Shown here: positions 1 through 12,800 of the stretch, piece by piece
Layout of the letters: the number at the start of each line of letters is the position of its first letter
Position numbering within the stretch: position 1 is the stretch's first letter
Source of the DNA: Paroedura picta
Lineage: Eukaryota; Chordata; Lepidosauria; Squamata; Gekkonidae
Direction: 5' to 3'
Length of the DNA: 64,000 nt
Assembly: GCF_049243985.1 (NCBI RefSeq)
Contig: NC_135386.1
Span: 5,168,501-5,232,500 of the forward strand
The notes under the pieces: generated by a model
The model's database searches: none
Seen by the model: only the letters and a program-made list of their open reading frames with translations
What the model was told of the DNA's origin: nothing
Position numbers and translations under genes: made by a program

Positions 1-244
1 AAAAAGCAGGGGATAAAAAACAACTCCTTGTGACGGTCATGCACACAGGCCGCTTTGCAAGCCGGAGTAGACAAATCCATGGGAGTGTTTCTGCAGTTAA
101 AAGTCGTCATAGATACGGTGACTGCTATATTGGGGCTCAGGTGTGAAGATCAAAGGACAGCGAGAGTCCGTTGCCCTCCTGCTCTGTATCCTTCCAGGAG
201 GTATTTGGCCGCTGTTGGAGATGAGATGCTGTGTAGGGAGCTTT

Positions 245-500
245 CTCTGCCATGGTAAAGGTAAAGGTACCCCCTATGCAAGCACCGAGTCATGTCTGAC
301 CCTTGGGGTGACGCCCTCCAGCGTTTTCATGGCAGACTCAATACGGGGTGGTTTGCCGTTGCCTGCCCCTGTGTCCTGACCACTAATGTTCCATGGTGGA
401 ACTGCCACCAACATTCTTGGACGTCTCCCATCCAAATATTAGCCAGGGATGGCCCTAATTAGCTACCAAGATCTTACCAGGTCGGGTTTGGCTTACTCTG
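245..500 (-). repeat. 5S-rRNA-derived SINE copy
   Basis: Read on the minus strand, the part at about 415-490 follows 5S rRNA: a GATCTTGGTAGCTAA-like block, then TATTTGGATGGGAGAC. The rest (gtaaaggtaaaggtaccccc and the block with gactcaatacggggtgg) is the 3' body I know from squamate dispersed repeats. It is diverged and not a functional 5S gene. Confidence 0.65.
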
Positions 501-504
501 CTAT

Positions 505-665
505 GGAAGCTTGCTGGATATACTTGGGCCAGGCTATCCTTGGGTCTGTCTCTCTCCCTACCTCGCAGGGTGGTTGTTTTGAGGATTAAATGGAGGAGGA
601 GAGAACTGTGTTACAAGCTGCTTTGAGTTGCTACAGGCGGAGGTGGCGAGAGCAGGGTATAGATA
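505..665 (+). repeat. Sauria-type SINE, 3' part
   Basis: The order ctacctcgcagggtggttgt, gaggattaaatggaggagg, acaagctgctttgag and gcagggtatag is the 3' body of Sauria SINEs. The 5' tRNA-like part is degraded. Confidence 0.6.
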
Positions 666-1514
666 TCCACGTGAATAAAGCAGCTGCTAGCTCAGCAGCA
701 CTGGTTGCCCTCTGCGTTGCAGGAGGCCAAACGAAGAAGGCGTTCTGCTCCTTTTCCGCCCTGTCACCCTTGGCAGCTCCGTAGAGGATGGAGCAAAGGC
801 TTGTGCAACCCGGGAGCGAAAAGAACTCCTTCCCGCCCGCAAGCTCCTTGCAGCTCTGAAGACTGCCAGGCAGAGAAGAAGCATCACCTTTCTGTCAGCC
901 AGTTGAGGATTGCTTTAATGTGTATCTTGGCAGTGGCTCCCCCATGGCTCCGTTTCAGCAGCGCACTCCCTGCATCAGCCTCTCCACTCCCTTGGCTCGG
1001 GTCGCCCAGTTGCAGGAAGGAAAGCAAAACACACATTTGCACAGTGGCCACAAGAAAAAGGGCAAAAGGCTGTAAAGATTGCAACATCCCCTTCCCTCCC
1101 CCCCCCAAAAAAGCCCATTAAAATATAACAAGCATATTTATGCTGCCTGCATCTTTGTTTTTTCACTCTTGCGCTGTGTCGTTCGGAGTCTAGTCAGGTG
1201 GGGAAGGCAGAAGCTTCATTTCTGAACTTCAGAGAAAGCTAAAATCCACAGCAGAAGTTTGGCAGATTTTTGTTTGGTTAACCGTGGCAAAAAAATTAAA
1301 AAGGCTGGAGAATCCTTTGGGAAGGCTGATGGTGGCCTGTTACCTCCGTTGCAAACGATAGTTTTTGTTCTGATAGAAAGCATTTGTGTCTGGCCGTCCA
1401 CTGAAGTCGTAGAGTGCCGGGACGGTTGGCAAGTACAACTTGACTCAACAGTAGAAAAGGTGGCAAATCGGCATTCGCCTGATTGTATATTTTGCTTTTC
1501 TTGCAGCTGTCATC

Positions 1515-3887
1515 ATGGGGGACATGAAAACTCCCGACTTCGACGACCTGCTGGCCGCTTTCGACATTCCCGATCCAACCAGCCTCGACGCCAAGGAAGC
1601 AATCCAGACGGCCGGCGAGGAGAACGAGAACCATCTGAAGCCGTCCGGGATCGGCATTGACGAAAACGCGTCCCTGTCTCACGCAGCGCCGGCTTCGGAC
1701 GTGCCGGTGGTGAGCGTCATCGTGAAGAACACGTGTCGCCAGGAATCCTTCGAGGCTGAGAAGGAAGGGAACCACCTCGGACCCGGCCTGCTGCACAATG
1801 GATTCCGCGGGTCGGATCTGCCAATGGAGACTCACAGCTACAGTAAGTTTGAGTCCGCTTTCATCAACGGGGACGGCTTGAGAAGCTACCCCGAGAAATT
1901 GGAACAGGCCAAGTCAGAGCCGCTGCCCACGTTCAGTCAATTCAGCCCCATCTCAAGCCCTGAGCCGGAAGATGCCCTCAAAGAGAACAGTATTGGAGAT
2001 AAACCAAAACTCTCCCAGACGCCCTATTTCCAACCCCACCCGATGTATATTCCCTCCGGGTCGTCTGTGTTAGACCTCCTTAGTAGGACCCTACCGGAAC
2101 CAGAGTTCAGTAGGTTCATTTCGACCGGGCCCTCGCTGCTAGATCTCCTCAGTAAGAAACTGCCGGAGCCGGAACTGAGTATGTTCGATCAATACTGTAA
2201 AAGAGACCCAAAGATAGAAATGCACGGGCTGCAAGAATGTAGGATGGACGCCGGCCGGAGGGAACAGGACAAGAGCCCGGAGAAACACGATACGGCCGGC
2301 AAAGACCCCGCAGACGCAAACAGCTTCCTCAGCGAAGGGTTGCCCCTGGGAAACTTCCACAGCAATAACCTAGCAGAGAGCAAAGGACCCGCGCCAGAGA
2401 TGAACTTCTCTTCCGCGGTCCCTCCTCGCCAGCGGATCAAGCCCACTCACTCCAAACTCTCGTCTTGCGTTGCCGCCCTCGTAGCCCTCCAGGCCAAAAA
2501 AGTCGCCAGCATCGCAAAAGAAGATCAGGCCAGCCCGGCGAAAGAGCCGCCAGGCCCCTTCAAGGACGGCGTTAAAGGAAGCCCCAAAATGCCCAAGTCG
2601 CCAAAGAGCCCCAAAAGCCCTCTCGAGATGGTGCGGAAAGCCAACAAGCAGCCCGAGTCCCCTCGGAGCGTGTGCAGCGATAGCAGCAGCAAAGGGTCTC
2701 CTTCCGTGGCCACCGGCTCTCCGCCCGCCATCCCCAAGGTCAGGATCAAAACAATCAAAACCTCTTCCGGGGAGATTAAACGGACTGTCACGAGGATCCT
2801 GCCGGAGGTGGACGAACTGGGCAAATTTCCTTTAGAGTCGCCCGCAGAGAGCCTGGCGACGGAAGAGTTTAAGTCTTTCCCTTCCCCGGAAGCTGGTGTG
2901 TCCGTGGAAGCAGAGCCAGGCAAAGGTTTTGCGAAAACGGCACCTCCAGAGGCCCCCCTCGCAAGCCCCTCCACAGACAGTGTGACCGCAGACGTCCCCG
3001 TCAACAGTGCCTCCAACTTCTCTCTGCTGGTGGACTACGGCGCAATAACAGTTGGCCTCGTGGGCCAGCCGCCGAGCAAGAAGCCGTCGCAGAGCCCGGC
3101 GGCGCAGCCCTGCAACCCCGCCAGCCTCCTCCCGAAGGCCGTGCACCTCGCCAACCTCAACCTGGTCCCCCACAGCGTGGCCGCCTCCGTGGCGGCGAAA
3201 TCCTCCGTGCAGCGGCGCGGCCAGTCCCAGCTGACGCAGATGACGGTGCCGCTGGTGCACCAGGTGAAGAAAGCCGCCCCGCTGGTCGTCGAGGCGTTCC
3301 ACAAAGTGTTGCACGGCGCCAACCCCGTGCCGATCTACGCGCCCAACCTCAGCCCCCCCCTCGACAGCAGTATTCAGCTGCCTGTCTCCGGCTATGGCTG
3401 CCTGGAATGCGGGGACTCGTTTGCCTTAGAGAAAAGCCTCACGCAGCATTACAACCGGAGGAGCGTCCACATCGAAGTCCTGTGCACGCAGTGCTCGGCC
3501 ACCCTGCTCTTCTTCAACAAGTGCAGCTTGCTCAAGCACGCGCGGGACCACAAGAGCAAGGGCTTCGTCATGCAGTGCTCGCAGCTGTACATGAAGCCCA
3601 TTTCCGCAGACCAAATGTTCTCGCCTTCCCCGACGAGCTCTTCGGCCTCTTCGGCGGCGCCGGCCTCGCGGCTGCCCTCCCTCCCACAGAAGCCCCGCCC
3701 CGCCTCGGGAAGCCCAGTGACGGGAAGCCCCCCAAACCCGCAGCCTCCGCCAGCCCTGCCTCTGTACGCAGACCCGTTGAGACTCATTCGCCACGGATTC
3801 AAGTGTTTTGAATGTAATAAGCAGGCCCTGGACTACGTAGCTCTAGCCGCCCATTATCAGAGGACCTCGGAAGACAACGAGGGGCTG
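1515..3887 (+). CDS. ZNF592: ZNF592 coding exon 1 (residues 1-791)
   Basis: The exon begins at 1507 after the acceptor TTCTTGCAG, so eight 5'UTR bases precede the ATG at 1515; earlier 5'UTR exons lie outside the window or are not recognisable. The donor is CTG|GTAAGT at 3888, phase 0. It encodes the N-terminal acidic motif, the Ser/Pro-rich region with [14 protein letters not shown], the conserved [20 protein letters not shown] block (residues about 408-427), and the first fingers: CLECGDSF at about 628, [11 protein letters not shown] at about 656 and a degenerate CFECNKQ at about 763. Reading through the donor would add only 17 codons before a stop. Confidence 0.97.
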
Positions 3888-6800
3888 GTAAGTCGCTCGC
3901 GAATGCTCCGAACTACCTTCTGTTGTCTTTGCATTAAAACCTAGGTACCGCCGTGTTAAGCTGGGTGCAAGATGGGAATGGCTAGATCCTCCTGAGTCTT
4001 TAGAATTCGTAGCAAGGATCGAGCCTTCAGTGGCCTTTGGAATTTTGGCACAGTGTAGTGGGTGTAACTTCAAAATGGCCGCCATCATAGGCGGAGCCCC
4101 CGTCTTGTCTTCAGTCACACTCTGAAGACTCTTATGCTGAGGCGGCAGCTGCAGACAAAGCTGTCTGTTTAATAACTGCAGTGCCAATCAGGTCGCCGGT
4201 GGCCAGTCAAAAGGCTTGCTGGAGAAAGCACCTCCCGAACTTTCTCAAAGTGTTTGGTGGGTTTCTGAACAGGTCTTAGCACTGCACTGGGGACCCCTGA
4301 TCCATAGGCTGTGTAGAATTTAAGATGGAAAAGGGCCCAGAGGGGGCACACTGTGAAACGTAACCGTAGTTCTGAGAGGTTTGGTGCCCTGAAAGGTACA
4401 GTCAAGCAGCATTGGTGCTTTAATTGCAGTCTCTCAGGTAGAAGGCGAGTGATTATGGTATCCTTTCTTATAACAGATCAGTTTGTGTGCCTTCAGGATT
4501 GTTTTTCTACTTAGCACCTTGCCCCTCTTCTGGCCGGTCACAAATGCTGACCAGCCAATTCATCTCACGTTGGGTCTTTTTTTTTTTCCCCTGCTTCCTT
4601 CTCCCTTTCCTGGCATTGTTGTCTTTTCCAGGGACTTTTGTCTTTTCATAATGTGAACAAAAAGAAGGTGCTGGTCCCTCCCGATAAGAACCTAGCACTG
4701 TCACTGGAGCAAAGAAATGTCATGAGGTTTTGCTGATGAATCAAGTGAAACCCAGACAGATTTTTATCTGAATGGAACCAGGCTTCTGAAGAGGACATAC
4801 TTGCTTTGTTTGGGGGGAATGCACAGCTGCCTCCCAGGGGGAACTCTAAGAAGGGGCATTCCTTCCAGTGGGCATTCAAATATAGACAGCTTCGAGAGGG
4901 AATTGGTTAAAAACATGGAGCAGAGGTGTACCACTGGTGACATGATACAGATGGATCACTATGTGTGGGGCATGTGTGAACTTAGGCAGGCTGTGAGAGG
5001 GTGGGCAGGAAGGGGTGTGCCAGGGTTTGTCTCTTGTGGCTCTTCCTTGCATGCCCAGGGCATTGCTGATCGTCACTGTGGGATGGGGGGCGAATTCCCT
5101 CCTGGCGAAGCTGGATTCTGGAGATTTTTGGGGGAGGGAGGATCACTTGGGCAAGAAATTGGAGTCACGGTGGGTGGGCAGGTAGTTGTGAGTTCCTACA
5201 TTGCGCAGGGGGTTGGACTAGATGACCCTTGAGGTCCCTTTGAACTCTGTGATTCTATGACAGTGATGTTGTGAATTCTTGGTGGTTGGGGGACAATAGT
5301 GGGAGGGCTTCTGGAGGTCTGGCCCTGCTGGTGGACCTCCAGATGGCACCTGGGTTTTGGCCCCTGTGTGACACAGAGTGTTGGAGTGGCCGGACCATTG
5401 GCCTGATCCAACACAACTGCTCTTATGTTCTCATTTCTGGGGCAGTAATGCTCTGTATTCTTGGTGGTTGGGGGTCAACCATTGGAGTTCTGACCCCTCT
5501 GGTGGACCTCCTCATGGCCCCTGGGTTTTGGCCACTGGGTGACACATAACAGTGGACCGGTTGGGCCATCGGCCAGATCCCACAGGGCTGGTTCTATGTT
5601 CTAGTGCCTCATCTACGAAGATACATCACCGCATTTTTTGTGAAGGCTTTTCGTTAAAACGATCAACTGTATTAAAAAGATTCTGCTGCCCGATTAATCG
5701 CTGGCAACTTTCAATCAGTTGAGTGTCTTCCAGACTGTCGATCTATCTCGATGATTCCCCCAAGTCCCAACAAAAAATGAGTTAACAAAACATTGCCATT
5801 GCCCAGTTGTTAAAAAGGCCCAGTGCTCCGTTACAGGCCGCTCCTCCACAGGCCAACTTGAAAATCAGTTCTGCTGAGATCTGCACAACTCACCTCCAAT
5901 AAAAGTGATCAGTGAAAGCCTTTTGCAAGGATGCATTTAAACTTCGCCACAACTCTGCCACAGCCATGGGCTTGATCTTCCAGCTCTTTCCTGGCTCTCT
6001 TTCTGTAATTCTCCTGTTTTGTTTTTGCTTGCCTTGGCTGTCTTCAGTTGATCTTACAAGTTGTGTTGAAATCCACAAAGGAAGCTTTGTCGTGACAAAG
6101 GGATCATTCACAGCCGTCGCTCCCGATTGGTCGCTGGCACAGAACTTTTTCGGCAGCGATCTTTCTGCCAAACTCGCTGCGTTTCTTCCCTGCCAATTTT
6201 GTTTGGTAACCTCGCTGAGAAGCGGCATCTCGGGAAGTTCACATAGGCTGCTCTAAACTGAAGTTCGGACTGGTTTTATTTTCAGGCTTTTAGAGTCTTT
6301 GTATGTTAGGCAGAACAAGCGTTTCCAGAATAAAACAAAACGAACCATCAGTAGTTTCCTCTTCAGCAGGCAGTCTCCAAGGGTAACCGTATGGCTCCGC
6401 AGTTTAGAAGAGTTGGATTCAAATCCCGTGGCACCTTCGAGGCCAACACGATATTCAGGATATGAGGTTTAGTGAGTCCAGGAAAGTGTATACCCCAAAA
6501 AACTTGGGTGGTCTTTGAAGATGCAACTCTGCTCAGAGTGGTTCTGTAACCCTGGCAAAATGTCATCAGGCTGTTTCCATTCAGTTGAGGGGGAAAGAGG
6601 GGTCCTCGGTTGTCCCCTGAGCTGTTTTTTACTCTTGCAAATGGGTCGGTTGTCCATGAATGGCAACTCCTGGCTGCCCCTGCCTTCCCTGCACAGTTTG
6701 TGAGCCGCCGAGGGGCCAGAAAATCTTCGCTTCGGCAGCTGGCTGCTTCAGGGCTGCAGGGCGACCTTTGATTCTACAGCACAAATGCCATAGTCCAACC

Positions 6801-9800
6801 GTAGCAAAAAATGACGTATTTATGCCCGTGGCTTTCGCCCAGCTGGTGTAGGTCAGGCGTGAAGTCTTTGAACGGCTTCTTGGGAGCGGGCAGGATTCTC
6901 TCGGCTGCTTGTGTGAAAAGCTTCCTGGCAGGAAATTGGTTCCCAGTTGTTTTCCCAGTTGAGAAAAACTGTTCTTGTCCTTAGTCCTGGTTGAACACGG
7001 GCCAACAACACAAGGGTGCTAAAAAGCCTGGGGAATTTACATAGAAGTGGGAAGGAGCTGGGATGTTTTTTAAGTTTTCATTCATTCGTGCTCCCATCTT
7101 AGAATCCTAGATTTGGAAGGGGCCCTGGAGGCTATCCGATGTAGCCCTCTGCACAATGCAGGATCATCCTCAAGCATCCAGGATAACTAGCTGTCCAGCC
7201 GCTGCTTGAAGACTGCCAGTATACCCAGTGGAAGACCCAAAATGGCTTCCCTCCTTCTCCTCTCCTCCCCTCCCTTTTGCCCTCACAACAACCCTGTGAG
7301 GTAAGCAAGGCTGAGAGAGCATGACCAGCCCAAGGTCATCCGGGAAAGCTTCTATGGCAGGAGTAGGGATTGGAACATTCGACATTCTTTTGCCAACATA
7401 GCAATACACCACACTTAATGCTTTGTGTGTGTGTGTGTGGAGGGGGTGTATTACCCCTACCTTGCTGCAAGTGGGCAAAGTTTATTTGTGAAAATATTCT
7501 TGCCCCACTTTTCTTTTTAAACACTAGTTTGAAGCCTTCCTTAATTTAAAGTGGCTCTTCTCCCATAGGAACCTGGACCATTAGAGGAAGGGTCCTTGGA
7601 GGGTGGTTGGATCCACCCCATTGTGCACCCCAGGGCTTGTTTTAAGGAAGGGAAATGGAGCTTGTGGCTCGTGCCCCAGCGGATTTAAATGAACCAGAGA
7701 GGAAGGGAAAGGGGTTTGTAAGCCGCTTTGGGGCTCCTTCAGGTCGTGAAAAGCGGGACCGTAAACAAAACAAAAAAAGCCCCTCTCTTCCTTCCCGATT
7801 TGTGGGCTTTTAAAGATATTTCTACGGGCCAACTGAGGCGTAAGGGGAGTTCTAGAATATGCCAGGCCAGCACATAATTTGTGGATATAATAACCCTGTA
7901 CAGGAGTCAGTATGACTTTTTCACACACACACACACACAACTTCTCTTGAGTGCAGAAACATGCCCTCCTTGCAGTGATGACGGCGTTAGTCAGCCGCAG
8001 AAGTTGTCCCGACTGCAGGAAGTCGGCCCTTCTTGGGTGACTCACAGTGTGCGATGACGCCGGCTGCAGAGGGTTACCTGGCGCAGGTGGGCAAAGTGTG
8101 ATAATCCAGTAGGTGGCATTGGGGACTCACTGAGTTCTTTGTCGGTCTTAAAGGCGCTACTGGGTTCTGATTTTATTGAGTTTTGCATGTTCAGCTGCTC
8201 TTGTGCTCTCCCTGAAGGAGAAGGGAGCATATCTCCAATGATTCTTCGACTGGCGAACTTTTAGGCGCTGGGGGTGGGGGGCGGACGCTGGAGTCCCAGG
8301 ATTTTCCTGCGCTGCTGGGAGAGCCTTGCCGAGCTGTTGGGCTTGGCAGCTCTTCCGGCCTTCGCTTTCCATCTTGCCAAGGGAGTTAAGTTAGCGCCGA
8401 CACTGAGCTAATCTCTCTTAAATTCCTGTCTGATGCAGGTTGGCGGATCCCCGGGGTGTGGGATATTAGTAATACCCTCAGTGACCCAAGTGCCAGGAAC
8501 TGAGAGGTCTTGAAGAAACTATCAGCTTTCATTGGGGGGGTGATTCTTCAAGTGAATGCGAAAGACATTTCTGGAACAAAAGCCAGGGGTGAGGTCGTTC
8601 ACACAGGGCAGCAGAAGGCGGGGAGGTCCTTTGCCAGACAAGGCGCAGAGCTCCCCTCACATCTCCGTGGCTCTGCCGGTGTGGTGTTGTAGTTAGGAGC
8701 GGCAGACTTTGATCTGGAGAATGAGGTTTGATTCCCCACTCCTTCCACCTGAGGTCTGCTGGGTGACCTTGGGCCAGTCCCAGTTCTCTCAGAGCTCTCT
8801 CCGTCCCACTTGCCCCACAAAGAGAGGAGAGGGGAAGCTTTGAGACACATGAGGCCTGCTGGGCAACCTTAAGCCAATCCAAGTTTTCTCAGAGCTCTCT
8901 CAGTCCCACCTGCCTCACGATGTCCCCGTGGTGGGGAGAGGAAGGGAAGGCGATTAGAAACGACTCTGAGACTCCTCAACGCAGAGAAAAGCCTGGCTGG
9001 TCCTGATCTCTTCAGATCTCAGAAGCTATGCAGGCTCGGCCTTAGTCTGTCCTTGGACGAGAGACCACCAAGGAAATCCAGGGGCACAAAGCAGGGGGTC
9101 AGCAATGGCAAAACGCCTCCCAGCGTCTCTTGCGCCTGCATTTCCCAGTGCTGTTTCTGGCAAACGGAGAGGTAAACCACCAGTTGGCTGGGAGAGGAGG
9201 TTGGGAACGGAGAGTATGGATTTCTTACGCTTTGCATTTCCCAGCGTTCAACTGCAGCCAAAGGGGGGGGGGGATATTGGAGAGGGGAGTCATGGGGGGT
9301 ACAGGAAGGTTTAAAACTGGCAGAAAAGGTGGAGACGCTGGGGGGTGCAGAGGTGGGGAGGAGTTCTGCCACAGGCAGGAGGAAAGACTAGGGGACCTCG
9401 CGAGGCAAAGCTGGCTAAAGAACAGCCTGTCCCTTTTCTTCCCCGTAGACCTGTCAAGTGTGCCTGATGCTGTTGCCCAACAAGTGCAGTTACTGTGCTC
9501 ATCAGAGGATCCACACTCATAAGTCTCCGTATTGCTGCCCGGAGTGTGGCGCCATTTGTCGGTCGGCCTACTTCCAGACCCACGTCAAGGAGAATTGCCT
9601 GCACTACTCGCGCAAAGTTGGCTACAGGTTTGTTCTTAAACTCCTCCCCTAAAAACGTCTTTAAAGGGGTTGGAGGCACGCAGAGAGGTGATCCGGGGCG
9701 GGGGCTTCGCCACAGCCAGGATTTGTTCAAAATCCCTTGGGAAAACAGCACATCTGCCAGCGGGTAGCCAAAGAGCTAGAAGCAACCGGGCCCTTGAGCT

Positions 9801-12800
9801 CAGGCGCTGAATAAATTGATAGTCTGTACACAAATTAGCAAGAACAAGTTAATGAATCCCCGGTCCATTGCTTGTTCTAGCAGCACTTTAGGATAATTTG
9901 TACTGATATACTATTACTGATTATAGCGTTGTGTTCTCCCCCCCCCCTTAAAGTCTAGATTTGCCGCTCCCAAAAGCCGGCAAAACAATTTTAGATGAGT
10001 GTATTAATACATATATATATCAGAAGGAAAACACTGAGCATAATTACAGCCCCGGGCTCTTGCTTTCGAAGAGCGGCTCTTGCAGAAGTAAATTATGTGT
10101 GATATCTGTGGGAGCAGGGGTAAACTGGGAGAATTGTAAGGAATGATTCCACGAGCTACTAGTTACTATCATCTGTCACAGATCACCTGGAGTAACTGGG
10201 GGGGGGGTGGCGGAAGAAAGCAAGATTATAGCAGTTTGGCGTGTAATTTCAGGTAGGGAGGCAGAGGATTGGAGAGCCACTTAGTAACACCACATAAAAA
10301 TGTAGTAACACCACATAAAAATGGCCTGAAATTAATAATTTGATTGTACAGACCATCTTCTCAGAGAGGAGCTCTGGTTGTTTATAACCTTCGGTCTGGA
10401 GAGGTGCAGAGTTCGAATATAATCTCCAGCCCTTGCCCCCCCCGAGCCACTGCCTGCCCCAACCAGGAACCTGCTGGTCTAAATCCAGCTATTTAGCGTG
10501 TGCCTGCCATTCAGGTCCGCATGTGTCCATCGATTGGGCTTGTCAGCTGCGGTTTTAAGGAAACAAAAGATTCTGAAAAGCAGAGCTCGTATCAATGAGC
10601 TGCCCAGTGCTAAGCCCTCTCGAGAAGCCCCTGGAGGGAGTGCGTGTGAGAAAGCAGCACCGCCCGCGCTCACGAGCACCCCTCTGTCTCCCCAGGTGCA
10701 CTCACTGTGGGGTCGTCTTCATGTCGCAAGCGATGCTGAAAGTGCACATCCACGAGAAGCACTGCGAAGTCTTCCACAAGTGTGCGTTCTGCCCGATGGC
10801 CTTCAAGTCTGCTGACAGCACCACCGCCCACATCACGAGCCAGCACCCTGCGGAACCCCACAAGACATCTCAGTAAGTGTGTGTCATCATCTCCCTCCCC
10901 CCCCCCCCACATGGCATAATGATGCCCTTCTGGGCCAAAGGAAAGACTTCTTTACGCAGAGCATGCTTGGAATGTTGAATCTGTTGCCAGCGGATATAGT
11001 GATGGTCATAGGAACAGGCAGCCTTAAAAAGGGACTGGATTCATGGAGGTCTTGGCCATAATCATGGAGGGGAACCTCCATATTTGGAGGCACTAAACCT
11101 CTGGGTCCCAGAGCTAGGAGGCAACATCAGAGGGAGGATTTGGCCTCTCTGCCCTGTTCTTGGCCCTCTGAAGGAACCGGTTGGCCATTGTGTGAGGCAG
11201 GATGCTAGAGTAGATGGGCTACTGGTCTGATCCAGCAGGGCTCTTCTGATGTCCTTAGGAAGGCCTCGGCCTCTCTTGCGCTGTTGTTGGCCCTCCAGAG
11301 GGACTGGTTGGCCCCTGTGTGGGACAGGAGGCTGGACTAGATGGACTATCCAGCAGGGATCTTATGTTCTTAAAGCGAGGGCGAGAGACTGAACCAGATT
11401 GATATGAATGCAGTTTTGTTGGAGGCGGTGTGGGAGAGGATGCTGGACAAGATGGACCCCTGATCTGATCCAGCAGGGCTCTTCTCATGGTCTTATGAAG
11501 GTCTCGGCCTCTATGCCCGGTTATTGGCCCTCCAGAAGAACTGGTTGGCTGTAATGTAAGGGGGGATGCTGGCCTAGATGGACCACTGGTCTCATTTCAC
11601 ATAACCGGTCTGGTGGTGGTGGTGGTAGTGATTTCTATTCGCAGAGAATTCTCCGAGAATGGTAATTGGTTCTCTTTCCTTTCACCTCATTCTGGTGATG
11701 GACAGTTTTGGACTCTGTTTGCTTTTCATCCGTCCTCGCAGGGTGATCTACAAATGTTCCTGCGAGACGGTCTTCAACAAGAAGCGGCTTCTGCAGGAGC
11801 ATTTCCAGCAAAACACCAACCGGCTGATGGTGGGGGTCTTCAAGTGTCCGCAGTGCCAGCTGGTGTACATGCAGAAGCTGCAGCTGATGCAGCACGTCAA
11901 GGTTGGTGGCTGTAGAGGGTTTGGGGCCCATGCAGAAGACACCGCCCCCATGTTAGCAAAGTTTAAAGATGCAGAGAGGGCGGAGCACCAGTCCTTCCTT
12001 TCCTTTTCCTTCCTTTCCTTTCCTTTCCTTTCCTTTCCTTCCTTCCTTCCTTCCTTCCTTCCTTCCTCCCCTTCCTTCCTTCCCTTTCCTTCCTTTCCTT
12101 CCTTCCTTTCTTTCCTTCCCTTCCCTTCCCTTTCCTTCCTTCCTTCCTTTCCTTCCTTCCTTCCTTCCATCCCTTTCCTTCCCTTCCTTCCCTTCCTTCC
12201 TTCCTTCCTTCCTTCCTTCCTTCCTTCCTTCCTTCCTTCCTTCCTTCCTTCCTTCCTTCCTTCCTTCCTTCCTTCCTTCCTTCCTTCCTTCCTTCCTTCC
12301 TTCCTTCCTTCCTTCCCTTCCTTCCCTTTCCTTCCTTTCCTTCCTTCCTTCCTTCCTTGTTTCTTTTGTTTCTTTCATTTTGTTTAAACCTTACACTGCA
12401 AGCTGTTGCCCTATACAACACAGGACCTGTTGCTCATAATCTGGAAAAGGGCCAGTATGCCCTGATAAGGCCCACTATGAAAATTAAATAGTGCAGGGGA
12501 AATCACATCAGCAAGCCAGCAAGAAACGGGTCAATACAAATGTTATGAAATCGTGAAAGGGGCTGTTTGCGAGACACCGGCGAATACAGTTTGCTCAAGA
12601 TCCAGCCAACGCGTAATCACATCATATTGGACACTGTGTCTGTCAGTCCGTGTCCCAAAATCTCCCAGGGAACGGTGTCTTGGCTTCCCGAAGGCAGACC
12701 CAAGGTCACAGCCGCGATAAGCCAAACTACAGTACACATTTTTGGGTGTTGATTGTCTTTATGACAAGCGACACAACTAAAGAGCAGTTGGCAACTTTTC

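Larger units (their letters stand above)
1..1506 (+). other. ZNF592 5' intron, left part
   Basis: This stretch precedes the first coding exon. It contains a 5S-derived repeat on the minus strand (about 245-500) and a Sauria-type SINE tail on the plus strand (about 505-665). From 665 to 1506 I see only unremarkable intronic DNA with short chance open frames on both strands. Confidence 0.6.

Noticed and set aside
2832-3314. Antisense open frames of 95-163 codons under ZNF592 exon 1
   Set aside because: Shadows of a GC-rich coding exon in other frames with no similarity to known proteins.
11659-12439. Open frames of 140-242 codons on both strands around the CCTT array
   Set aside because: One frame contains ZNF592 exon 4 but the rest is repeat translation past a valid splice donor.
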